From positions 2,046,001 to 2,110,000 of the forward strand of contig JASSUI010000001.1 of the NCBI GenBank assembly GCA_031963415.1: a stretch of 64,000 bases of DNA, in the 5' to 3' direction. The position numbers and the translations under genes were made by a program. Below, in pieces: positions 1 to 12,046 of this stretch (position 1 is the stretch's first letter; each line of letters begins with the position of its first letter). The stretch comes from JASSUD01 sp031963415 (GTDB lineage Bacteria; Pseudomonadota; Gammaproteobacteria; Burkholderiales; Burkholderiaceae). A model generated the notes under the pieces. The model was not told where the DNA came from, ran no database searches, and saw only the letters and a list, made by a program, of their open reading frames with translations.

Positions 1-389
1 CGGATTTGATCATTGCCTTTGTCTGTCGCTCCATGCGCGACGGCATAAGCTCCTGTTTGCTGTGCGATCTCAATTTGCCGCTTAGCAATCAATGGGCGCG
101 CGATAGAAGTGCTGAGTAGATATTCACCTTCGTATAGTGTATTGCAGCGAAACATAGGAAAGACGAAATCGCGTACAAACACTTCGCGTAATTCGTCAAC
201 GAAAATATTTTCTGGTCTGATGCCCAGTTGCAATGCTTTTTGCCGAGCCTCGGCCAGCTCCTCACCTTGACCAATATCTGCGGTAAAAGTGACGATCTCA
301 GCTTGATAGTGATCTTGTAACCATTTGAGGATAACTGAGGTGTCCAGACCGCCTGAATAGGTAAGCACAATTTTGGCAGAGTTGGTCAT
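1..389 (-). CDS. argG: Argininosuccinate synthase, N-terminal part (runs off window)
   Basis: Read on the minus strand from ATG at 389, the frame stays open to base 1, giving about 129 residues. ArgG joins citrulline and aspartate using ATP to form argininosuccinate in arginine synthesis (cytosolic). The start MTNSAKIVLTYSGGLDTS holds the ATP-pyrophosphatase loop SGGLDTS at residues 12-18. Further on, ADIGQGEEL, the stretch FVRDFVFPMFRCNTLYEGEYLL and SIARPLIAKRQIEIA are typical of the family. The C-terminal two thirds lie outside the window. It is divergent from leuC. No clear Shine-Dalgarno is seen before the start. The reading frame shows no damage. Confidence 0.93.
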   Translation of the reverse strand, partial: MTNSAKIVLTYSGGLDTSVILKWLQDHYQAEIVTFTADIGQGEELAEARQKALQLGIRPENIFVDELREVFVRDFVFPMFRCNTLYEGEYLLSTSIARPLIAKRQIEIAQQTGAYAVAHGATDKGNDQI

Positions 390-757
390 TATGGGGAGCT
401 AGCCTATTCAAGGCTTAAGGCGAAGTTCTAAAAATTTTATTGTGCCATCAAGGCGAGCTTCCTCTGCAGGTTAAAACGATGGAATGTTATGGAATGAAGC
501 TGATACAACACTGAGATAGGTATAAGTGAAATGCTATATTGAAGGTAAGCTTGCGTTCGATAAGCCTTTTTATTAACTGGCAAAAATTTGGACAGCTATC
601 GATGCTGATTTCTTAGCGTTGATAAGATCGTATTAATACTGTTGGCTGATAGATAAATTTAAATCCGGTGTAGTACTCTCTAAATGAATGTGATGCGCTG
701 TTTGAAAGTCTGAGTAGCAGTGACCACTTCTTTATCTTTGTTTCCGTTATTGAAAAA
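390..757. other. Divergent argG-leuC intergenic region
   Basis: This 368-base AT-rich gap must hold the promoters of both argG (leftward) and leuC (rightward). I looked for -35/-10 pairs and found none with good hexamers and 16-18 spacing. There is a short direct repeat TGGAATG near 481-496. No open frame resembles a known protein. Confidence 0.5.
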
Positions 758-2167
758 ATGAACCGAACTTTATACGACAAATTATGGGATTCACATGTTG
801 TCCATGCTGAAGAAGATGGGACGACGCTTCTTTATATTGATCGCCATTTGCTGCATGAAGTAACCAGCCCACAGGCATTTGAGGGATTACGGTTGACGCA
901 GCGCCCTGTTTGGCGAGTAAACGCAAACCTTGCTGTGTCTGACCACAATGTGCCAACCACTGACCGCCGCGGCGGTATTACAGACCCTATCTCAAAGCTA
1001 CAGATAGATACGTTAGATGCAAACTGCGAAGCCTACGGCATTATGCAATTCAAAATGGATGATGTACGGCAAGGCATTGTGCATATTATTGGCCCTGAGC
1101 AGGGGGCGACACTGCCAGGTATGACGATTGTCTGTGGAGATTCGCATACCTCAACGCATGGTGCGTTTGGCGCACTTGCATTTGGTATTGGCACCTCAGA
1201 AGTTGAGCATGTGCTGGCGACGCAAACGTTAATGCAAAAGAAAAGCAAAAACATGCTCGTGAAAATCGAAGGTCGCTTGCCACTAGGATGTACGGCAAAA
1301 GATCTCGTGTTGGCGATAATTGGCAAAATAGGCACAGCTGGTGGAACTGGTTTCGCCATCGAATTTGCCGGCTCAACGGTGCGCTCGTTGACGATGGAAG
1401 GACGCATGACACTATGCAATATGGCGATTGAAGCCGGCGCACGCGCTGGCATGGTGGCAGTTGATGAAACCACGCTTGACTATTTGCATGGGCGGCCTTT
1501 CGCTCCTCAGGGGGAGAGTTGGGAACAGGCAGCGGCGTATTGGCGTACGTTAGTTTCAGATGAGGGGGCGCATTTTGATTCAGTGGTTGAAATGAACGCA
1601 AGCGAGCTTAAACCACAAGTTACATGGGGCACGTCACCAGAAATGGTTGCGTCAATTGATGGACAAATACCTGATCCAGTGCAAGAAATGGATGAGGGAA
1701 AACGTCGTGCTCTCGAGAACGCGCTGAGTTATATGGAGCTAAGGCCCAAAACGCCGATTGAAGCAATTAATTTGGATAAAATTTTTATCGGTTCTTGTAC
1801 GAACGGAAGAATTGAAGATTTGCGAGCCGCAGCTGAAGTGGTGAAAAAACTGGGGCGGCGCATTGCTCCTAATATTCGGCAGGCGATGGTCGTGCCAGGT
1901 TCGGGCTTGGTCAAAGCGCAGGCTGAGCAAGAAGGTATTGATCAAATTTTTCTTCAAGCAGGCTTTGAATGGCGTGAGCCTGGCTGTTCAATGTGCTTAG
2001 CGATGAATGCAGATAGGTTAGAGCCAGGCGAGCGATGTGCGTCTACATCAAATCGTAATTTTGAAGGACGCCAAGGTATGGGGGGTCGTACCCATTTAGT
2101 GAGCCCAGCAATGGCAGCGGCGGCGGCTATCGAAGGACATTTTGTTGATTTTCGTAAGCTCTTCTAA
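758..2167 (+). CDS. leuC: 3-isopropylmalate dehydratase large subunit
   Basis: The protein has 469 residues, the normal length for bacterial LeuC of the aconitase superfamily. With LeuD it isomerises 2-isopropylmalate to 3-isopropylmalate in leucine synthesis. The three 4Fe-4S cysteines are visible: C347 in FIGSCTNGR, and C410 and C413 in GCSMC. The substrate-binding stretch VCGDSHTSTHGAFGALAFGIG and the C-terminal TSNRNFEGRQG are intact. leuD follows after a 65-base gap. The start at ATG 758 has only a weak A-rich upstream region, so the ribosome site is not decisive. Confidence 0.97.
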   Translation: MNRTLYDKLWDSHVVHAEEDGTTLLYIDRHLLHEVTSPQAFEGLRLTQRPVWRVNANLAVSDHNVPTTDRRGGITDPISKLQIDTLDANCEAYGIMQFKMDDVRQGIVHIIGPEQGATLPGMTIVCGDSHTSTHGAFGALAFGIGTSEVEHVLATQTLMQKKSKNMLVKIEGRLPLGCTAKDLVLAIIGKIGTAGGTGFAIEFAGSTVRSLTMEGRMTLCNMAIEAGARAGMVAVDETTLDYLHGRPFAPQGESWEQAAAYWRTLVSDEGAHFDSVVEMNASELKPQVTWGTSPEMVASIDGQIPDPVQEMDEGKRRALENALSYMELRPKTPIEAINLDKIFIGSCTNGRIEDLRAAAEVVKKLGRRIAPNIRQAMVVPGSGLVKAQAEQEGIDQIFLQAGFEWREPGCSMCLAMNADRLEPGERCASTSNRNFEGRQGMGGRTHLVSPAMAAAAAIEGHFVDFRKLF

Positions 2168-2232
2168 AACATTTGTCTTTGCAGCTTATACGTCACTTTC
2201 GCTTACAGAGCCTTTTTATTCAAAAATTAATT

Positions 2233-2874
2233 ATGGAAAAATTTACTGTTCATACAGGTATTGTGGTTCCGCTTGATCGAGAGAATGTCGATACTGATGC
2301 GATTATTCCGAAGCAATTTTTAAAGTCAATTAAGCGTACTGGTTTTGGTCCGCACCTCTTCGATGAATGGCGCTACCTTGAACGCGGAGAGTTAGGGCAA
2401 GATAGTGCTCTGCGCAAATTAAATCCAGATTTCGTCTTAAACCAGTCGCGTTATAAGGGCGCTACTGTTTTGCTAGCTCGCAAGAATTTCGGTTGTGGTA
2501 GCTCGCGTGAACATGCACCCTGGGCGCTGCAGCAATATGGCTTGCGTGCGATTATTGCGCCAAGTTTTGCTGACATCTTTTATAACAACTGTTTTAAGAA
2601 TGGCCTTTTACCGATTGAGCTAGCAGAACATCAAATTGATCATCTATTTAAAGCTACGTATGCACTAGATGGCTATCAATTAACCGTTAACCTAGAAGAG
2701 CAATGTGTACATTTACCAGGTAGAGAAATATTTCCGTTTGAAGTCACGCCATTTCGTAAATATTGTTTGCTAAATGGTTTTGATGAGATAGGTTTGACGC
2801 TGCGTCACACAGACAAAATCAAGCAATTCGAAACAGAAAGGCTCGCTAAGCAAGCATGGCTTACGATTCCTTAA
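2233..2874 (+). CDS. leuD: 3-isopropylmalate dehydratase small subunit
   Basis: The product is 213 residues from the ATG at 2233 (MEKFTVHTGIVVPLDREN), which matches the usual start and length. An in-frame TTG at 2173 would add 20 residues not seen in relatives, so I rejected it. LeuD is the swivelling domain that completes the LeuCD active site. Landmarks are NVDTDAIIPKQFLK near the start, the loop NFGCGSSREHAPWAL around residues 73-87, and PSFADIFYNNCFKNGLLP. In Burkholderia leuB usually follows. Here the rRNA operon follows instead, so the last leucine gene must lie elsewhere or be lost. Confidence 0.96.
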   Translation: MEKFTVHTGIVVPLDRENVDTDAIIPKQFLKSIKRTGFGPHLFDEWRYLERGELGQDSALRKLNPDFVLNQSRYKGATVLLARKNFGCGSSREHAPWALQQYGLRAIIAPSFADIFYNNCFKNGLLPIELAEHQIDHLFKATYALDGYQLTVNLEEQCVHLPGREIFPFEVTPFRKYCLLNGFDEIGLTLRHTDKIKQFETERLAKQAWLTIP

Positions 2875-3002
2875 CTGGAAAAAGCTATCACTAAACCGAG
2901 AAATGTCTGCCGTTACAGAGAAATTATGCAGGCCGTTATCTGTGTACAGAGCTCGTTATGAAAAACAAAAATGCATCAATAAAAAATAATTTGAAAAAAG
3001 AG

Positions 3003-3031
3003 TTGACACTGGGGAGGCGGATCGCCATAAT
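3003..3031 (+). promoter_or_regulatory. rRNA operon promoter
   Basis: A perfect -35 hexamer TTGACA (3003-3008) is followed after exactly 17 bases by CATAAT (3026-3031), about 215 bases before mature 16S. This is the strongest sigma-70 promoter in the window and fits rRNA transcription. The spacer and discriminator are G/C rich (ctcg after the -10), as is common in stringently controlled promoters; that last point is an inference. Confidence 0.85.
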
Positions 3032-3103
3032 CTCGTTTCTCTGTTGAGCGCGACGCAAAACGCGAAGCAGAGCAAGCGGTAAAGGCCTTATCTGGGGATG
3101 AGG

Positions 3104-3119
3104 TAATTCTTTAAAAATT
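3104..3119 (+). promoter_or_regulatory. boxA-like antitermination site in the 16S leader
   Basis: The leader contains ATTCTTTAAAAATT, close to the rRNA boxA consensus (TGCTCTTTAACA). boxA RNA binds NusB/NusE and prevents Rho termination of rRNA transcripts. Its place between the promoter and 16S and the second, better copy before 23S support the call. Confidence 0.55.
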
Positions 3120-3247
3120 GACAACCGATAAGAGTGAGCGCGATTCAGTCGTTGTTTAGCGGAAGCTAAATGACAAGTAATAGCGCTTACTTAAATAACC
3201 TTTGAGTAAGCGACTGCGGTGAGACGCAGAAGTAGTAAATAGGATAT

Positions 3248-4780
<1,533 letters not shown>

Positions 4781-4915
4781 CGAGCAGGCTGTTTCGCGCT
4801 CACCCTTATCGGTTGTTGAGAAGAAGATCAAAAAGTAGAGAGCAGTGCTCAGACGAAGTGGTATGAAGCGTGAACGCTTTATCTGAGGACTGCTTTCTAT
4901 TTGATGAAGCTGCTT

Positions 4916-4992
<77 letters not shown>

Positions 4993-5001
4993 GTCAAGTA
5001 A

Positions 5002-5077
5002 GGGGGCATAGCTCAGCTGGGAGAGCACCTGCTTTGCAAGCAGGGGGTCGTCGGTTCGATCCCGACTGCCTCCACCA
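5002..5077 (+). tRNA. tRNA-Ala (TGC)
   Basis: A 76-base cloverleaf with encoded CCA. The acceptor arms GGGGGCA/TGCCTCC pair, and the anticodon TGC is in TTTGCAA. It lies 9 bases after tRNA-Ile inside the rRNA operon spacer and is processed from the same transcript. Confidence 0.98.
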
Positions 5078-5158
5078 TATTGGGTGCAGTAGAAAGAGAT
5101 GAGAGAACAGGGTAAACTCTCTTTCTGATTTTTTTCTACTGTTCCTCGTGGCGAGGAT

Positions 5159-5171
5159 TGATCTTTAACAA
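5159..5171 (+). promoter_or_regulatory. boxA antitermination site before 23S
   Basis: TGATCTTTAACAA matches the rRNA boxA consensus very closely and lies about 150 bases before 23S, where Burkholderiales carry the second boxA of the operon. It should recruit the NusB/NusE antitermination complex. Confidence 0.75.
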
Positions 5172-5321
5172 TTTGGGAAAATGAGATTCATTTTAGTCAT
5201 ATTGCTGAGAAGTGATATTGCTAAATTAGGTGGTGATTGAATCAACCGTATTATGGCGAACAAAAGGCGTTGTAATATGGCACAACACATGCAACATGAT
5301 AAGCAGACACCCTAGTTATAG

Positions 5322-8201
<2,880 letters not shown>

Positions 8202-8308
8202 ATAACTAGGTTGTTTGATTATCATTGACGTTGTGCAATCACCTCTGTATTCTCTTTTTCCCACCCCTTTCGTTTACCAGGCTAAACCCCTGATAAACAC
8301 TCCTCTAC

Positions 8309-8422
8309 GCTTGATGACCATAGCGAGTTGGCCCCACCCCTTCCCATCCCGAACAGGACCGTGAAACAACTCCACGCCAATGATAGTGCGGATTCCCGTG
8401 TGAAAGTAGGTAATCGTCAAGC
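8309..8422 (+). rRNA. rrf: 5S ribosomal RNA
   Basis: About 114 bases. The terminal stem GCTTGATGACC/ATCGTCAAGC closes the molecule and the internal CCCATCCCGAACAGG and AGTAGG elements are present. It is last in the rRNA operon and is followed at once by a strong terminator. Confidence 0.95.
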
Positions 8423-8432
8423 ACCCCCTCCT

Positions 8433-8470
8433 ACACCCCGTTCACCCACGCAGTGAACGGGGTGTTCCCT
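8433..8470 (+). terminator. Rho-independent terminator of the rRNA operon
   Basis: A perfect 13-bp stem (ACACCCCGTTCAC with GTGAACGGGGTGT), a 7-base loop and a following T/C-rich tail. It lies 10 bases after 5S and ends the operon. Confidence 0.9.
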
Positions 8471-8753
8471 TATCCTCTTTACATTCCCCCCGATCCCCCT
8501 TCCAAGTCAGGCTTTTCCTCCACTCATCCCTTGCGCCGCGGCAAAATAGAGCGTTCAGCGTCCATGCTATTGAATCTTTATTCCCCCCTTGGCCATCAGC
8601 TTTATCCTTACCTCATTCTCCATATCCCCCCTCCCCCTGGGTGCCTCTTACCTCGTCTTCCACGCCCGCCTGTAATCGAAGCTTGATTAACATTCGCTTA
8701 GCCATACGTTTGAAAAGCAGAGAATTCTCATGTCAAATAGTCGCTTTGCTGGA
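8466..8753. other. Non-coding stretch after the rRNA operon
   Basis: About 290 bases with runs of C and T on the plus strand. An open frame crosses it but has no family resemblance and starts inside the terminator, so I do not call it. The stretch ends where transposase remains begin and probably contains an old insertion boundary. Confidence 0.5.
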
Positions 8754-8975
8754 TTACGGAATAGATAAAGCTAACTTTAGAGTGAGCCATTGCGCAATAT
8801 ATCCTTTCTCAGCATAGAGTTTGCCAAAGAGGCAGGCGCATAAATCGGGGGTAGGGTGACGACCATCCACATTACCTGGAGTCAGTTTAATGCGAAGCAA
8901 CTCACCAAGAGAGTTGATGATGACATGCAGCTTGAAGCCGAAAAAAACAGCCTGTAGAGGTTTTTCCTCGAGGAG
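8754..8975 (-). pseudogene. IS982-family transposase, C-terminal remnant
   Basis: Read on the minus strand this codes for EEKPLQAVFFGFKLHVIIN followed by LGELLRIKLTPGNVDGRHP and LFGKLYAEKGYIAQWL. These are the FGFKLH and TPGNVDDR blocks around the second catalytic region of IS982 transposases. The last ~80 residues (KNM... to the end) are missing and a stop follows LALSIP. Its upstream half lies at 11017-11210, on the far side of an IS21 element. Joining the halves after removing one copy of the 5-bp duplication gives one continuous frame (HKVKDRLLEEKPLQAVFF). Confidence 0.85.
8971..8975. repeat. Target-site duplication AGGAG, left copy
   Basis: AGGAG here and at 11017-11021 directly flank the IS21 ends. 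IS21 elements make 4-8 bp duplications, so 5 bp fits. Removing the element and one copy restores the IS982 transposase frame. Confidence 0.85.
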
Positions 8976-9051
8976 TGTCAACAGCGATTTAAAATTGATA
9001 CAGTTTTTCAGTGATCAGCGATTTAAAACTGATACACCCCTGTACCTATAC

Positions 9052-9846
9052 TCACTTTGCTTTCGACGCCTTCTCCGTGATAGCAGGATGTATTAATCCA
9101 GCTTGGCGCTGATGCTTGAGTCGGTAGCTTTCGCCCGCGATCGGCACAACATGCGCGTGATGTAATAACCGATCCAGCAATGCTGCTGTCAGCGTTGTAT
9201 CCTGTGCAAATGTCGTATCCCACTGACCAAAGGGTAAATTGCTCGTGACGATGACACTACTTTTCTCGTACAGTGAGGCGATCACCTGGAAGAACAGGTT
9301 GGCTTGCTCCCGGTTCATTGGCACGTAGCCTACCTCGTCAATAATCATTAGTCGGTAAGCTTTGATTGCCCGGTGCAAAGTCGCCTTCATATTGTTTTGG
9401 CGATACGCGGTTGTCAGCAACAGCATGAGGTCGGCAGCGGTAGTAAAACGGGTTTTAATACCGGCTTGTGCAGCTCGATAGCCCAATGCAATAGCCAAAT
9501 GGGTCTTGCCGACGCCACTGGGACCAATCAGCACCATGTTCTCACTGCGCTCTACAAATCCTAATCCTGCCAATTCTTCTATCTGGGCCTTTTTGACTCC
9601 TTTGGCAAAGTCGTAATTGAAATCCTCAAGTGTCTTGATGGCTGGGAAACCTGCCATCTTGGTCAGCATATTTTGTTGCCTAACCTTACGCCCAGCCACT
9701 TCTGTCTTAAGCAGCTCCTCCAAGAAATCGCTGTAGGCAGTTTCCTGCTTGGCCGCGTTTTGTACGGCAGCGCCATAGCTCTGGGCTACAAACGGCAGAT
9801 TCAATGCACCACACAGGCTGGTAATCCTTTCGTGCTGTAAATTCAT
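9052..9846 (-). CDS. istB: IS21-family helper ATPase IstB
   Basis: The 264-residue protein is an AAA+ ATPase related to DnaC that helps the IstA transposase choose and capture target DNA. Walker A is GPSGVGKT at residues 108-115, and Walker B is LMIIDE at 166-171 followed by VGYVP. Sensor-like SNLPF and the C-terminal DRLLHHAHVVPIAGESYR are typical. Its ATG overlaps the istA stop codon by 4 bp, suggesting coupled translation. Length and motifs are complete, so it should be functional. Confidence 0.95.
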   Translation of the reverse strand: MNLQHERITSLCGALNLPFVAQSYGAAVQNAAKQETAYSDFLEELLKTEVAGRKVRQQNMLTKMAGFPAIKTLEDFNYDFAKGVKKAQIEELAGLGFVERSENMVLIGPSGVGKTHLAIALGYRAAQAGIKTRFTTAADLMLLLTTAYRQNNMKATLHRAIKAYRLMIIDEVGYVPMNREQANLFFQVIASLYEKSSVIVTSNLPFGQWDTTFAQDTTLTAALLDRLLHHAHVVPIAGESYRLKHQRQAGLIHPAITEKASKAK

Positions 9847-10973
9847 GCTGCGACTCCCTGCGCAACCTGTTGCAGTAAGCGCTCGTACACGCCCAACGCA
9901 TGCTGCGCAGGTACTTTCTGAGCGAGTTGCTCCATCACTGCTGCTGGTCGCTCAGCACCTTGTGGGATGGGCGCACTTTTACCTTGTGGCCGGGCTGCCG
10001 CAATCTCTCCTCGCCATGGCTTGGGGAGCGCTTGTAGGTATTGACGTTCTTCCTCAAGCCGCTCTTTGGGCTTGACTTGGGTCGTACCGTGAATACGCTC
10101 ATTTGCAACCTCTTCAAGCCAGTGTCTGACTTCAATATTGGCCGTCAGCGCATCCAGCTTCAACCCCGCCTGGCTGAGTTGGCTAACCAACGGGACATAA
10201 AACGAACGGCGTAGATAACCATTGAAGCGTTCTACTTTGCCTTTGGTTTTGGCACGGTACGGCCGACATAGCTTGATGAGAAATCCGCTATGTTTGGCGT
10301 AATCTAAAAATGCAGCGTGGTAGCGATGCTCTCCCACGCCATAAGCGTCGCGCTCGATCACGACCGTCTTCATATTGTCGTACAGAACCTGCTTTACCAC
10401 CCCACCCAATGTTTCAAATGCGCTCTGGTGGCACTTAATCAGCGTCTCGATCTTCATATCGGTTACAAACTCGACGTAACTCGCCCGGCTATAACCCAGC
10501 GTCGCGCAAAAAGCATAGAGGGGATCCTTCGCTTTACGAAATTCGACCCAATCCACCTGCATTTGCTCTCCAGCCGCCGTCTCGTATCTAACTACCGGCT
10601 CCTCTGTTTGATTCGGCTTTAATGTACGCAGAAACGCTCTGAGTTGACTCATCCCCCCTGTATAACCTTTCCCTGTTATTTCTCGATACAGCACGGTCGC
10701 TGGTATCCATAACGGCTTTGCCGACTCCTGGCGTGCTCGCAGGTAGCTCTCATACGCCTCTAGCTTACGTTCACGCTTCTCATGCCGCTCATATTTCGGT
10801 TTCTCCGAAACCTCTAAATGACGACGTACCGTATTCACCGAACACCCCACTTCCTTGGCAATCTGACGCAGACTTTTGCCATGCCTTTTTAACAACTTTA
10901 TTTCCACATACGCCTCTTGGCTTATCAACGCAGCACCAATAAATGCCGCTATCTTCTCAAGTCGCTGTATCAA
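9843..10973 (-). CDS. istA: IS21-family transposase IstA
   Basis: A 376-residue DDE transposase. A helix-turn-helix (QIAKEVGCSVNTVRRHL, about residues 37-53) binds the terminal repeats. The integrase core carries candidate catalytic residues D141 (VDW), D199 (LYDN) and E248 (KGKVERFNGYL). It lacks the longer C-terminal beta domain of IS21 itself, ending in VAQGVAA, so it belongs to a shorter subgroup. The start is uncertain: a TTG close to MISQEAYVEIK (about residue 17) is an alternative. istB overlaps its end by 4 bp. Confidence 0.93.
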   Translation of the reverse strand: MIQRLEKIAAFIGAALISQEAYVEIKLLKRHGKSLRQIAKEVGCSVNTVRRHLEVSEKPKYERHEKRERKLEAYESYLRARQESAKPLWIPATVLYREITGKGYTGGMSQLRAFLRTLKPNQTEEPVVRYETAAGEQMQVDWVEFRKAKDPLYAFCATLGYSRASYVEFVTDMKIETLIKCHQSAFETLGGVVKQVLYDNMKTVVIERDAYGVGEHRYHAAFLDYAKHSGFLIKLCRPYRAKTKGKVERFNGYLRRSFYVPLVSQLSQAGLKLDALTANIEVRHWLEEVANERIHGTTQVKPKERLEEERQYLQALPKPWRGEIAAARPQGKSAPIPQGAERPAAVMEQLAQKVPAQHALGVYERLLQQVAQGVAA

Positions 10974-11016
10974 TTTTCAATCGCTGAGGTGTATCAGTTT
11001 ATATCCGCTGATGACA

Positions 11017-11021
11017 AGGAG
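11017..11021. repeat. Target-site duplication AGGAG, right copy
   Basis: The right partner of AGGAG at 8971-8975, directly abutting the IS21 right end at 11016. Confidence 0.85.
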
Positions 11022-11210
11022 CCGATCCTTTACTTTATGCTGATGAATGTCCTGATTATGGCAAACGAGAAGAGCTGTTGAATCGGCAATAGATAAACCA
11101 GAGCAGAATCCTTTAAATAACTCAAACGAGGCGCTTAGCGCCACTGCACAGCGAGACATCAACTGAATACAACGTGTGTAAGATGGCAGTTTAGGAAAGG
11201 CACTTCGCAA
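11017..11210 (-). pseudogene. IS982-family transposase, N-terminal remnant
   Basis: The minus-strand frame reads AFPKLPSYTRCIQLMSRCAV, then GLSIADSTALLVCHNQDIHQHKVKDRLL. This matches the PKLPSYTRF block and the first catalytic Asp (DST) of IS982 transposases. The first ~60 residues are missing upstream of 11210 and a stop precedes the frame, so the copy was already broken before or after IS21 landed. It is continuous with 8754-8975 once IS21 is removed. Confidence 0.85.
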
Positions 11211-11524
11211 AAATCATCCTACACTCCCTCCATAGAATCGTTTGAAATGGTGAAATGGAAATGGAGGTAAATTCATTGAAACTGCTCGAATTAAAGATGT
11301 TGTTGAGCATACGGATGGGAAAGTCGTTAGCGTCGCCATTCTTATGTAGCTATAGAAGAATGCCTGAAACGATCATCGGCTATTTTGCGACTCAGGCTGA
11401 CTCTACTCCAGCACAAGCGCAGCCAATCGCCCCCGCTCCACCATGAAAGACCTCTGCAATATCTGCTTGTGTCAACCAATTTTCTCCACCGGATGGCGCT
11501 ATCGCCATCATCGGTATGCCTTGC
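11211..11524. other. Decayed sequence between IS982 remnant and acyltransferase relic
   Basis: No intact gene. On the minus strand about 11400-11527 a frame reads MMAIAPSGGENWLTQADIAE then VFHGGAGAIGCACAGVESA before a stop. It looks protein-like (glycine- and alanine-rich ordered segments) but I cannot assign it to a family. It directly follows the acyltransferase relic on the same strand and might be another fragment of the same lost gene. Confidence 0.35.
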
Positions 11525-11792
11525 CATCAGGTAATTGGCCTTGTTATCAGTTTCTTGGATACGTTGTCGGTAAGAGAGGGCATTAACGATCTACATAGCC
11601 GGGGCTGTATATAGCAAGTATTGTTGAGTCGCCTATCTGGATCATGGATGCACAGATCCTCAGTTGAGTAACTGAGAATTCGCTAGGGGTTGCCGTTAAA
11701 GCTGGAAAAAGAGCGAATAATTTGTCATCCACTCCCTTAATTGGGGAGCCCTGTCCTGGGAACATATGGGTCCTTATTATAGAATCTCCCAC
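11525..11792 (-). pseudogene. Relic of a malonyl/acyltransferase domain (trans-AT polyketide synthase type)
   Basis: The minus strand begins IIRTHMFPGQGSPIKGVDDK and LFALFPALTA, the hallmark N-terminus of FabD-like acyltransferases, which load malonyl units on acyl carrier proteins. After a frameshift the other frame continues LCIHDPDRRLNNTCYIQP. After a further shift and a TAG nonsense codon comes VNALSYRQRIQETDNKANYL. These follow the family order (ELCL-DP...LNQTQYTQPALYVVNALSYL). The AGHSLGEY nucleophile block is missing. In trans-AT polyketide clusters such stand-alone ATs are common. This copy is clearly dead. Confidence 0.8.
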
Positions 11793-11892
11793 GAAAGTTT
11801 CTTGCAGAGACTACGAAAAGCTACAGTCCTATCTGAAACTGAATAGCAGGTGTAAGCCTAATAAAGTATATAAACTCTGTTAGCGTACTACA

Positions 11893-11984
11893 TGGGTCAA
11901 GTAAGAGATTCGAACTTCACCGTCTGAGATCTCAATATGCGCGATTCTTTGCCTTCTAGCTAGGCTATCCGTTCGGTTACTTGC
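11893..11984 (-). other. tRNA-like sequence, probably a fossil
   Basis: On the minus strand CAAGTAA and TTACTTG pair as a 7-bp acceptor-like stem enclosing about 92 bases. The sequence GTTCGAATC resembles a T loop and GCCT-AGCTAGA-AGGC could be a D arm. The T stem does not pair properly and no clear anticodon arm is seen. It could be a decayed tRNA with a long variable arm or chance. Confidence 0.25.
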
Positions 11985-11988
11985 TTGC

Positions 11989-12013
11989 CTCGTACGGCAA
12001 TCGTACGAGTTTT
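11989..12013. terminator. Short hairpin with T tail
   Basis: A perfect 8-bp stem CTCGTACG/CGTACGAG with loop GCAAT, followed on the plus strand by TTTTCC. It looks like a small Rho-independent terminator, but no plus-strand gene precedes it. It may belong to the end of the neighbouring transposon remnant. Confidence 0.4.
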
Positions 12014-12046
12014 CCTGTAAATAAAGGACTACAAGCGCCCGTTGCC

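Larger units (their letters stand above)
8976..11016 (-). mobile_element. IS21-family insertion sequence, apparently complete
   Basis: The 2,041-bp element is bounded by TGTCAACAGCG (left) and, on the other strand, TGTCATCAGCG (right). Each end carries repeated copies of a CAGCGattt-AAAA-TGATACA motif, the multiple terminal repeats typical of IS21. A 5-bp target duplication AGGAG flanks it (8971-8975 and 11017-11021). It holds istA and istB in the usual overlapping order on the minus strand. Both genes look intact, so this is probably the youngest insertion here and may still move. Confidence 0.92.

Noticed and set aside
2173..2232. Longer leuD starting at TTG 2173
   Set aside because: It adds 20 residues with no family match, whereas ATG 2233 gives the canonical MEKFTVHTG start and length.
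3118..3123. Second rRNA promoter at TTGACA 3118-3123
   Set aside because: No -10 at the right distance; the bases belong to the boxA-like leader element.
8453..8686. Open frame of 77 codons after the rRNA operon
   Set aside because: It starts inside the terminator, is rich in proline and serine from C/T runs, and resembles no family.
11255..11446. Plus-strand frame of 63 codons in the IS graveyard
   Set aside because: No ribosome site worth trusting, no family resemblance, and the opposite strand carries recognisable pseudogene pieces.
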